Shown one piece after another: positions 54,755 through 64,000 of a stretch of DNA of 64,000 nt. The number at the start of each line of letters is the position of its first letter. The stretch's first letter is position 1. Source of the DNA: Haemonchus contortus (Eukaryota; Nematoda; Chromadorea; Rhabditida; Trichostrongylidae); NCBI GenBank assembly GCA_000469685.2, contig LS997567.1, positions 12,095,210 to 12,159,209 of the forward strand, in the 5' to 3' direction. A model generated the notes under the pieces. That model was not told the origin of the DNA and searched no databases. It saw nothing but the letters and a program-made list of their open reading frames with translations. The position numbers and the translations under genes are program-made.

Positions 54755-55375
54755 AGTATGGTCCTCTCAGTAGAGCTTCTCCAAGTCTATATCGAACGCT
54801 TCCAGCTCATTTACGTCGTAGTTCGATGATGATGCGTAAACCGCGAAGATTGTTAGCTGAGGTTGAGCCACTTCTTCTCAATGGCTGCTTTCATAGTCCA
54901 CCGGCCGGTAGGGGCGAGCCAGCGAGCCGGCGTGCCGGCCGAGGCAGTGCTGGAGGGGAGGAGGGAGGCAGACCGTCGGTCGACGCGGTCGCGTCGCGCC
55001 CAAGCCTTTTCGAGGGGCTGTAAACAAAGAGAGACAAGATCAAAAACCATTTGTACAAGCCCTTGGTTGTTTGGTTTTTGATCTTGTTCTTCCTTGTTTT
55101 TAGCCCTTCGACCGATCGTCTGCCTCCCTCGTTCCCCCTAGCACTGCCTCGCCTGGCACGCCGGCCGGCGGACTATGAAAGCAGCCAATGTAAACGTCCG
55201 ATTCGGGTTGCCAAGCTGTCGTACTAATCAATGTTCATCGCGGAGTGCGTGCTGACGAGGCCACCTACACCGCCGACGGCTCCGCAGTCGCATGCTTCAA
55301 GAAACACTTTTTCTCAATTTTCCAAAATGTTTCAAAGTCTAACATGCGGGGTGTATGATAGATTTTCATATGCGA
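54755..55375 (-). pseudogene. RTE endonuclease fragment, split by a MITE
   Basis: From the right: 55192-55375 reads HAVFET-type remnants, then AVGGVGGLVSTHSAMNID and SLATRIGR. After the MITE, 54755-54883 reads KKWLNL/LTIFAVYA and ELEAFDIDLEKLYR. These match consecutive blocks of the RTE at 16430-16690. Confidence 0.8.
54884..55186. mobile_element. Palindromic fold-back MITE
   Basis: 303 bases. Ends GCTGCTTTCATAGTCC and GGACTATGAAAGCAGC are exact inverted copies. Pairing continues with small gaps to a centre near 55055 (GATCAAAAACCA/TGGTTTTTGATC). A 5-base target duplication CAATG lies at 54879-54883 and 55187-55191. Very G+C-rich arms (CCGGCCGG, GCGTGCC). No coding capacity. The superfamily cannot be assigned: a 5-base duplication does not fit Tc1/mariner, hAT or piggyBac. 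Confidence 0.88.
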
Positions 55376-56065
55376 AGTCTAAAGTGTCTCTAGTTTGGGG
55401 CTGCTCGCCGGCCACTCGAAAGAGCCTACAAATTTGGGGGACTTCCTTCTACAAAATTCTTGAACAGTTTTTGATTTGTGAACAAAAGACTAACTTGTTG
55501 ACTCGATGGAATGCGCACGTCTATCGCCGAAGGTCGTTTTGTTAGAAGGGGAACGTGGTTTTTTAATACAATACTTTTAAAAAGGCTTACCAATAGCTTC
55601 AACTCCTTGAAGTAAGATAGTGGAATCTTTCGTCCTTCTTCTCCGGATTCTTCACGGATGAAACCATGGTGAGAAGAGAACATTGAGCAAAATGAAACCG
55701 CTTTTCAGGCCTAAAACGAAATGTCTTCGGAATAATTGTACTGACTTCATTTTCTTGTCAATTACTATAATTTCGCCGCAGTAGGCGCCACGTAAGTTTC
55801 ACAAGGATAGCGACTTGCGGGCGAAATTCGGCTTGAGACGCGACCTGAACTTGTACTTGTGCTTTCCGAGAACCGTGTTCTTTATTCCTTACACTACACA
55901 GCTCTTGCCCTCGCCTTTTTGATGGCTTATATGCCATAGTTTATCAGCACTAACACGTACAACGTATTGATCCGATCAGCCACTATCAGCATTGAAGCGT
56001 TAAGCTGTGAGCTGTACCTGTTATAACTTGTTTTGACTTGATGTTTTTGGTAACTGCTAACTTGT

Positions 56066-56112
56066 TAACGGCACTAAGCACAAGTTCGGGTCAAGTTCCG
56101 TCCGAGGCAGAA
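56066..56112 (+). other. Partial tRNA-like repeat copy
   Basis: GGCACTAAGCACAAGTTCGG and GTTCCGTCCGAGGC correspond to 54545-54583; third member of this repeat family next to the right arm. Confidence 0.4.
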
Positions 56113-58217
56113 GGTTTGTTTACTCCGCTCTGTTTTCATAGGAACTACCAATACAAACAAGTTTTCTCAACTAGTATGAGTTGGTCAGCAACCCTGCTGT
56201 TCGTGGAACGCGCCACATGCGCTCTGATGGTGGAAGTGAAATCTGATTCAATCAATATTCCACAGCCTGCATGAGAATAATGAAGAGTCACGGACACGTA
56301 AACAAAAACCAGTAAGTAAGAGTGGCCATATATACATAATACATTGTGGGAGGGGTGTGCACATGGATGGGAGATGAATGGGATCGAAAGCTGAAAAAAA
56401 TTCTTTCCTCCCTGAGGCCTCTTTTTATCCACTTTTCTACACTCACCAAATAGATTCCAACATGTGAGGGCAAAGTGGAAGGCAGGCAGGCACGCCTTCC
56501 AAAAGTAAGAAGTTATGAGGAGCCTGCTAGGCGCATATATCCAACCAAAATGATAAGCTTATGAAATTAAGTCTTACTACCATTACATAATCATTGTTAA
56601 TAGTTTATTTCTTGGAAGGCAAGATCCGTCTACTTCGATATCGGAACGGTTTATAACCGAAAACGTTAACCGCGCTGGTTTCCCTCTTCGTGGAAAGGTA
56701 TTTGCACATAAGCGGCTATGAGACCGTTCTCTTCCTCATACAGACTGCCTTCAACCCTTCACTCTTGCGATCAGTGAACTCCAGAAATGATTTCTCAAGA
56801 AGAATTCCGTCCGTGCCTTTATCAAGTGAAGGGGAACGTCACTCAATTCCAAGAGACATGAGAAGATAGGAGTTGCATGAATCCTGCTTAAGTGATATGG
56901 AAACTCTTAAGCGGCCCTGCACTTCTATCGAGGACCCGATCAAGCAGATGGGTTCAAGAGCTCCACAACCAAATAAGGTGTTATTCGCACTCGCGAGAAG
57001 AAGTCAACTTCTGCGATACAATCTATAATAAAAATACAGTGGGTAAGAGAGATCTTTTCACAACATCAAAAGATGCCAACTGATCTACCTTTCTTTTGTC
57101 TCCTACAGTGACTGTGCCTCACTGCCTCGCCGATCCTTCACCTTTTATTTGTCTAGAATGATGATGGGATTACTCAGTCTAAATGCCCACCACATAAACC
57201 TCAGCGCTGCATTGTTGTTTTACAGTTTATGTTGTTAACTCATTGTTACGTATGTATACGTCTGATGAACGGTCAACCACCCAAGTTTGACATATAGATG
57301 AATAACGTAAAGTTGCACATGGTATATCGCCCTATCCACAATCATAGCGTCATCCTAGCACCACATGAATCCACCTAAAACACACAACAACGCTCAACAA
57401 CGTAAGTTCCCTCCCGTGTAATCGGACATCTCATTATATTACACGCGGTTTTCTCACTTACACTCAGATAGCTGCTCTACTTTCACTTCCAACATGCTTC
57501 GATTCGTCTACCCTTCACACGAAAACCCCGCACAACTGATACTTCTGAGCGCAGCAATGCCGTCCTCTGCCCTCTCGTCAGGGTACCGCTACTAAGGCTC
57601 ATGAGGGTTCGACAGCTTTCCCATTGCTGCAATCGAGCTATCTGCAGAAGAACCCCACCAACGAGATTACAAGGAAATCGTTTGCTAAAAATTTGCAAAG
57701 CGAAGACGAGTATTTGAAGAGAAACTAATAACGATGACTGCGCTTCGCATGGTTATTTAAAAAAGCAGGCAGTTCAATTCTGGCATACCAGGGTAGAAGA
57801 GATAATTCGTATGGCAATCCATTACAGCAACAGCGTAAAACTTATACTATGAGCACGTACGCCGATCACAACTTTGAACGTTTTTTACGATGACCTACAT
57901 GGAAAAGGAAATTTCATGTCATAGTGTCAAAATTCGAATATGCCAAGAATCGAACGCTCAATGCTCACCTCAGAGACCGGAGGAGGAATATCAAGTCTGA
58001 AAGCCTCGGATAAAGTATTGAGGCGTTAGTAAATCTCGTCAGAAGGATGCGCCCACAAATAGAGGTCTTTTCGAATCGTAGTGGGGTACTGAATGCATGT
58101 GGCTTATACAAATCAATTAAGCGGCCAGCAGATGAACATGTCAATGCTTTTATCCTCCCACACAGACCTGGTACCAACTAACCGATCACGGAGGGGTGGA
58201 AGGTATGGTTGGCCCTA
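56113..58217. other. No recognised gene
   Basis: Only short frames on both strands; no domain, repeat or splice pattern that I can support. Confidence 0.4.
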
Positions 58218-58294
58218 GGCGAATCTGATCGGAATTTTAAAACCCGCGATCACGCGTGTGTGAAGTGGCCGCTTGCCACTACACCACTTCCGCC
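58218..58294 (-). pseudogene. tRNA-like pseudogene or SINE head
   Basis: 77 bases, the length of a tRNA. The 5' GGCGGAA partly pairs with the 3' ATTCGCC. GTGG...CCAC forms a D arm around TGTAGTGGCAAGCGG, a good A box. The B box is damaged (GGGTTTTAAAATTCC for GGTTCGAATCC). The anticodon loop is one base short, so no isotype can be read. Confidence 0.45.
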
Positions 58295-59022
58295 CTCGAC
58301 GACGAACGTGGGAATGGGAAATATCCTTTGCGCTCTCGAATAATCCCTACACTATCATATCGTTATCAGGACAAAGACAACTCCCACGATACGAATTAAT
58401 TCTTGAACGCTTCTCGAGAAAAAGGTATTCAGTAACTAGAAATTCACGTAAAACGTACCTTTGTGGGCGTCAACATGGAGGGAACTAGAGAAACACTCAA
58501 CCTATCCGTTCGTTCATCCAAGCGTTGCGCACTGGAAGCGAACGTATCGAAGATCCATTAAAGCCATGCAAACAACATTGTTTTCCAACAAGTAAGTTAC
58601 AGCTGCACGAATATCTATAGCCTTTTTCAAAAGCTTCTTTTTAAAATCTCCGAATCCAATCATATACACACGAATGATAGTGAATGAGATTTTGGGAGAA
58701 GTTTCTCCGCATTCAACCTCCATTCAGTCGTTCTTAATGTGTATCCAATGACAGGTAACCAACTAATCAGAGGTACGTCCTGAACCAAAAGGAGCGGCCA
58801 TCAACAATGATATAGAATACACAAGCATTGTTTGCGAAAGACTTCATCGAAGCCAAAAAAATCTTAGATCAAGCTTTTGCCACTCGGCCACTCGAGCAAA
58901 GGGTGGTCCGGCTATGTCAATGGAGCGATACGAATTGTCAAGACCGATGGGAATGTGCGGATGGAGATTATGAAAAGGACTGCAAAGGTAGTTCAAGTGG
59001 GTGTAGAGAGAAGGTAAATATA
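58295..59022. other. No recognised gene
   Basis: A 69-codon frame at 58828-59037 (MFAKDFIEAKKILDQAF) reads into the neighbouring transposon end; not recognised. Confidence 0.35.
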
Positions 59023-59662
59023 CAGGGTGCGTCATAAATATGGTAACAACTTTTCGAACGTCTGCATTTTCCTTGTTTGGCGGGTTTTTCCAAATATGTA
59101 CCTTCCCTTATGTTTATGATATACCTTAGCCCACATATCTGCTTTGGTGCTCTCAATTCGTGAAATTTCGAAAAACGGTATAGCCCCGCAGATATCCACG
59201 AACCGTTCCGTCTTTGTGCGCATTTGGTGTCCTTTTCCGGGATCACTACTCGTTCCAGAACTTCCCACATTTTCCTTGAATCGCGAGCGTGGATAGGTCA
59301 ACGACAAACCTCAGAACGGTCGTCTTGTCTCACATACGACCCCTTTTCCTAATAGAATTGCTTGGAAAGGAGTACGCTGTGGAACTAGCAGAGACACAGC
59401 CTGCGCTTCATAACACACCACCGTTGTGGCTCCTAAGACATCATTGAAGAAGCCCAGGCTGAAGTTTCTCAAGAAGCTCTGCGTGCAACCGTCGAGGAGT
59501 AGCCAAAGCGTCTTCGAGCTATCATTAGTACAGGAGACGGTTATTCAAAATGACTGTGTGTTTGCTTTGTAGCTGCAATGCATGGGTAATAGCTCACACA
59601 AATTCACCATGTATTAATATGAATAGCGATTTCTATGACTCAATTCTTTTTGGCGCACCCTG
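59023..59662. mobile_element. Tc1-like element, decayed
   Basis: 640 bases. The ends share CAGGGTGCG as inverted repeats (left continues TCATAAATATGG, right CCAAAAAGAATTG). The left end abuts TA, the right AA (one change from TA). Inside, the plus strand near 59450-59510 reads EEAQAEVSQEALRATVEE, resembling a Tc1 transposase C-terminus. A 91-codon minus frame at 59032-59307 is unassigned. Confidence 0.6.
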
Positions 59663-61279
59663 AACATACCTGGCAGAATCTGTACGCCAAGTGACGGGCT
59701 ATCAAGAGACGGAGCACGTGAAGGAGAGTAAGCAGGAAGCCCGACCTACCCAAGCAAGTACAATAAGGATCAGAAGGTAGCCAGAAGTAGCAGTCCTGTC
59801 AAGTAGCAAAACGGAGCTCGAGAAGAAAAGAGCAGTAATTCAGGAGCATACGCAGGTGCAATGGGAGTGGGAGGCATCTCCACGGCACTCCAGCGCCCCA
59901 AAGGCTTTTGATGCGTATCAGGACCGAGCAGCATGGCCATATGTGTCAGGGACTTAGTACCTGGTGGAGGCTCTTCCAAAATGTTGTGTTGGGGAGAGTA
60001 GAGGACGAGGCCCTCATCTTTATATAAAAAATCGGTGCTCCGAATTACGAATTGTTAGCCTTCTTCCGTCAGGCAGTGTAGAGTATGCAAGAGTCCTGGA
60101 CATATACATAGCTAATCAATGATTATGCACGAACAAACCACCCAGTAGAATGGGCTCAAGACCAGGCATACATGTGCATGCGTAGCATGTTGCGGGAATT
60201 CTTGACCAAAACATCTCTTCCGGAGCTATGGTTCCTATGAAGATCACGAGATAACAGTCAGCAAAGTAAATGGCTAGATGTCGGAATCACGTAGAGAGTA
60301 CTTCCCAAGTAGGAGGGGAATGATGACCTCGAAGAATTTCGAACAGTCATAGAACAAGAAAAAGAGCTCAGGTGGCCATGCAACACGCTGTCATACTCCC
60401 CGTAGTGGAGAAGAACGGAGGTGATTTCGAGCTCGATGCCGGACCTCAGTTTCTTTGAAAGATGAAGCAACATGAGGAAAGATGTGTTAGTTTGAAATTA
60501 AAGTCGACTTAACTGCAGGCAACAGCTCATAACAAGAGCCCTGTTTGGCCCGCTTTCCCCAATTTCTACTTGAGCCCAGAGCAGCCCTTTATATACAACT
60601 TTGTTGGGACAAATTACTCAAACCAATGAACGATATAGAATGATCAAAAGCCTGCATGCGGAAGAAATTAACAATATACTGAAAATCCTAACTTCTAACA
60701 ATCAATGAAAAAGATTTCAGATTTCGAAATTCTGTTTGTTTTTACATTTTCAATATAAGACAATCACAAGTGAAAGGAATACAAGAAATATGCTGATGTA
60801 GGTGTAAGTTTCAGCACTGCAATGTTCAATGGAGTACCTTCTAGAGAATCCTCAACTCACGATCTTTTAAAACATTTCACTGAAAATACTTGGTGAATCA
60901 AAGAATTTATATCATAAAAATCATACAGTATAGTAATCATTATCAGTTAGAATGTGCAATCATAATAAGGTTCCTAAAAAACTCGATAATGAAGAACGTG
61001 AACATCGAATAGATGAGGTTGTGACTCTAACATTGACTCAGTCGAAAATAAATTTTAAATGATAAGTTCGGTAATTTTCCAACAGGTGACTTAGGCTTAA
61101 CAAAGAAGTCGATCTAAGTTTTATGTTGGAAGAAGGAACAAGTATAGAATATATAAATATGGGCACAGCTATGACACAGATGTTCATTAAACAAACCTAA
61201 TTGAAAAAATTTTTACTCTGTGGTAGATTTGTTAAGTCGCTGCTAACAAAATACTACATATGTCATATAGTACTTTCTA
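59663..61279. other. No recognised gene
   Basis: A+T-rich with short frames only. Confidence 0.4.
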
Positions 61280-62037
61280 TTAAGTTGAGTCATAAGTCCT
61301 CGTACGAAATGATAACGATGACTTCTAGAGATCATAACTCGGGAAAGAGGAAACGAAAATGGACGCGCGTGGCATTGTTAGATAGAGTATGAAATCTCCA
61401 AAATACAAGCTAACAAACACAACTAATTGTTTCCTTTCCTGCAAGATTGCCCCATGATTTCAAACCGTCGCAGCTCCACCTCCGCAACACCATCCTATAT
61501 CATTTTTTATTTGGCCAAGAACCTGCGGAGATCGATAGATGTATGAAGGAAGTTTACAAGAAGGGTGCTCCTGCTGGATGCACAATTTACGAGTGGCACA
61601 CGAAGACACGTCGGACGACCATTAGATCGAAAATGAAGACCGTCCGGGACGCTCAATGGAGTTGGATTTGGACGTGCTGCGGAGCCAGAGGGAAGCCGAT
61701 CTGTATCAAACTATTCGTGAACTGACAGTCACCCTTGGAGAGTCATTCCACAATTATTCGTGGATTGAAGTCAATCGGCAAGGTGCGAAAGCTCGGTCGG
61801 TGGGTGCCTCATGCTTTGAAGCAGTATGACATGGATTTTCGCGCCGACATGGCACTTTCTCTCCTCACGCTCAAGTGGAGGAGGTGGTCAGGTGTACTCG
61901 TTAGTATACAATTGGAAGAACTTTTTATTCCCTATCTAACGACACCTAGCGCGTCCATTTTTGTCACCTCCTTCGCGAGTTATGATCACAAGAAGTCATC
62001 ACTATCACTTTGTCCGAGGACTTATGACTCAACCTGA
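61280..62037 (+). mobile_element. Internally deleted mariner with ~110-base inverted repeats
   Basis: 758 bases between TA (61278-61279) and TA (62038-62039). Left arm 61280-61390 and right arm about 61927-62037 are inverted copies with roughly 80 % identity. Words kept: GTTGAGTCATAAGTCCTCG, GATGACTTCT, GATCATAACTCG, AATGGACGCGC, GTTAGATAG. Contains the N-terminal half of a transposase and no catalytic domain. Confidence 0.88.
61447..61910 (+). pseudogene. Mariner transposase N-terminal part (SETMAR-like)
   Basis: DNA-binding half of a mariner transposase: SQLHLRNTILYHFLFGQEPAE and VYKKGAPAGCTIYEWHTK (61447-61725). After a frame change: STIIRGLKSIGKVRKLGRWVPH and ALKQYDMDFRADMALSLLTL (61735-61890). 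It ends before the first catalytic Asp, so the element depends on another source of transposase. Confidence 0.85.
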
Positions 62038-64000
62038 TACATATTGTCGTCTACGGCAACGATCCCACGTCGATATCTCGTCGTCTTCCTCTCTGAGACG
62101 ATTCCCTGAGTTAATCCATGCCTCTGAATAGTGTAGTCAAGGGGGATCACCGAAAAGCGTGGTCGCCATTTCCTTCTCGACTAACTTCAATGGTGACATA
62201 GGTTATACCTCGTGATAAAGACACTACTCCTACTATTCTGTGTTTTCACTTCACTTCATACCTTCTATTTTTAGTTGTCGATCACCGAAGTCATTAAAAC
62301 CCACTGAACCACCCGTACACTATATGGAATCATTGAACACTATCAAAATATTTCGGAGTACTGCTATCGCTGAGCTTCATTCGGACTCGTTATCGTCGTC
62401 TTTCATGTATACTTTTCGGAGCTCTTGATCCTTAACTTTTATTAATTAGTTTCCGGCATATAATACCTTCTTCAGATCTTGAGATTACAACACATATGGC
62501 TGCAAACCAGCAGTCAATGATCGATAACTACTTAAAACACATCCAATCCTATTAAGCCAGCCGGAAATATTGGAGAAGTGGGAAGTGAACCCGTCGGAGG
62601 AGAACCTGAAGAAAAATTGCATGGCACCTGTATCAGCAGCGATGTTCTTAGACCACATCGAGTAATCATCATCGTCTGGTGAGTAGCAGCCGATAAACTA
62701 TTGTATAACTTGTAAAAAAAATTTCGAGGAATATAATGAGGGAATTGGGCATCGTAAATAATACAATTAATAACACATATATGTCCGTGTCCGTGTAAAT
62801 GCCAATAATATCTTTGGAGTCATGCAGTGCATTAATGAGCAATTCCTTTCCATTCGCAATAAGCTCATGTAGCTCCATATTCAGATCTCCATATTTTACG
62901 CTCTTTCAAGTTTACATAAAAATCCTGCCATTCGCAGGATGCTCATATTAATGATACCAAGCCATTAGCTCAAGAGTTATATACTATTTTATTATAGAAT
63001 GTATAAAAAACACTTCATTAATCATACTAATGGTATGCAGAATAGGAGCAGAATGTCGATGCCGTATATCGATGTTCACCGGCATTGATGCTGTAATAGG
63101 AGAAAACTTATGCTGAACGGGTTGAGAGTTACAGATTCTTCGACTTAAACAGCGAACTTCCTAATCGTTGTGGAGATTGATGGGTTGGACGAAATTGATA
63201 AGAAGAACACTCTCTCGCAGATACTTCTTATACGAGGAAGGGCGACTCAGCCATTTTGGGAACAAATGCAATATCACAAATGGGATATGAGATTCGAAAA
63301 ATGCAGATAGGGACGAAGACGGAGTCATAGAACAGCAATATCATGAAAAGGAGGGAAATCCCATGCCCGTAGCTATTGTTGCAAAAAGTGCACTGATAGC
63401 CCCTAAACAGACCAAGAATGCGAACATCATATAGCAAGCTCATTGTTCGATAGCAACTCTGAATGCAAAAGACAGAAGAATCTCTGTTGATTTGCTGATG
63501 AACGTCAATGGAATGGCAAGACTACCCGCTTTGATAAGTCAGCGAGCCAGTAGTGATGAGAAAAGTCCCTACTTCTGCCCTTCTCTTCTCTTGCTCATGT
63601 CTCGACTGGATTTCCCTTATATGCTCAATATTGCGAACCCTGTGGAGACTTCATGTTTGCTTTATCCTACAACGCTAGAGGCCTTCCTTTTACCCTCACT
63701 CAACGCGGGCATCCTTCAATCTTCAGTACATATCGTGACCAAGTCCTTCTCATGCTTCCTTGAGGTTACGATATCCATTCCAGTTCAACATCTGGTCATA
63801 TATATGTGTATATAGGTGATCTACTTGTATGATCGATAATAGTCTTTCCCCTGAATCCGGATTCGCTATCATTTCTAACGCTGAAATCCCTATTTGGTTG
63901 TGCTTCTGGCATTCGTAGGCGCTTTACTCACTCAATGCGATACTCTTTTTATTACGGGACTACCTTACAAACCTCCTCCAGTGCGTTAACTGAAGTAAAA
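62038..64000. other. No recognised gene
   Basis: Some open frames have hydrophobic stretches (minus 62669-62878, minus 63228-63443) and could be exons of membrane proteins, but none has matching splice sites or a family I recognise. Confidence 0.35.

Larger units (their letters stand above)
54340..56065. mobile_element. Composite with ~330-base inverted arms (fold-back or paired SINEs)
   Basis: Left arm about 54350-54690, right arm about 55735-56065, in opposite orientation. Shared words along the arm: AACAAAAACATC, CAGCTTAACG, GCTGATA...GGCTGA, CGTTGTACG, CTATGGCATAT, GTGTAAGG, GAAAGCACAAGTAC, ACTGCGGCGAAA. Each arm holds one tRNA-like stretch. Between them lie an RTE endonuclease fragment and a palindromic MITE. 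The arms differ by roughly a quarter of positions, so the structure is old. It is either a fold-back element or two copies of a tRNA-derived SINE in opposite orientation. Confidence 0.6.

Noticed and set aside
1..64000. CRISPR arrays, operons, bacterial mobile elements
   Set aside because: No direct-repeat/spacer pattern was seen; splice sites, APE-type LINEs and BEL elements show nuclear nematode DNA.

Overview
The window is repeat-rich nematode DNA. I infer a clade V parasitic (hookworm-like) nematode. The reasons are RTE and BEL/Pao retroelements of nematode type, nematode splice acceptors (TTTTTCAG, TTTTACAG), and a hemicentin-type VWA gene on the minus strand. Species cannot be settled from sequence alone. 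Very little is host coding sequence: two VWA exons (5424-5528 and 8140-8377, minus) and one possible two-exon, 66-residue membrane protein (10075-11234, plus). Almost everything else is transposon layered in transposon.

Layout. 1-4097: a CR1/Jockey-group LINE (plus), entering from the left edge and ending in a hairpin plus a (TAAA)n tail. 5424-8381: the VWA gene, whose 2.6-kb intron holds a decayed RTE copy carrying a TA-flanked MITE. 12690-13330: diverged ~130-bp tandem repeats. 13839-23030: a three-layer nest in which a Ty3/Gypsy relic (plus) appears split by a CR1-like LINE (minus), itself split by a nearly full RTE (plus, 15688-18987) at a recognisable target duplication. 24088-29450: more than 5 kb of almost pure (TATG)n.

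29844-49648: the main object. A minus-strand BEL/Pao retrovirus-like element ('B') has 5' LTR 49402-49648, a tRNA-Gly primer site, gag, pol, an env that starts on the pol stop codon, a 3' accessory ORF, and 3' LTR 29844-30093. Inside its env sits a younger plus-strand BEL/Pao element ('A', 32499-42196) with 317-bp LTRs, a perfect 5-bp target duplication CAAGC, a tRNA-Gly primer site, gag, pol, a phlebovirus-Gc-like env and a 3' gag-like zinc-knuckle module. Inside the integrase of B sits a non-autonomous Helitron (43424-44268) inserted between A and T without target duplication. The LTRs differ more in B (about 17 substitutions) than in A (7), which agrees with the nesting order. All coding regions of both elements are broken.

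49956-51153: a decayed mariner with inverted repeats and TA flanks. 51272-51545: a second Helitron relic. 52805-54160: another RTE piece (minus). 54340-56065: a composite with ~330-bp inverted arms holding tRNA-like sequence, around an RTE fragment that is split by a 303-bp palindromic MITE (54884-55186) with a 5-bp duplication. 58218-58294: a tRNA-like relic. 59023-59662: a Tc1-like element. 61280-62037: an internally deleted mariner with ~110-bp inverted repeats. The remaining stretches are A+T-rich DNA in which I recognise nothing.
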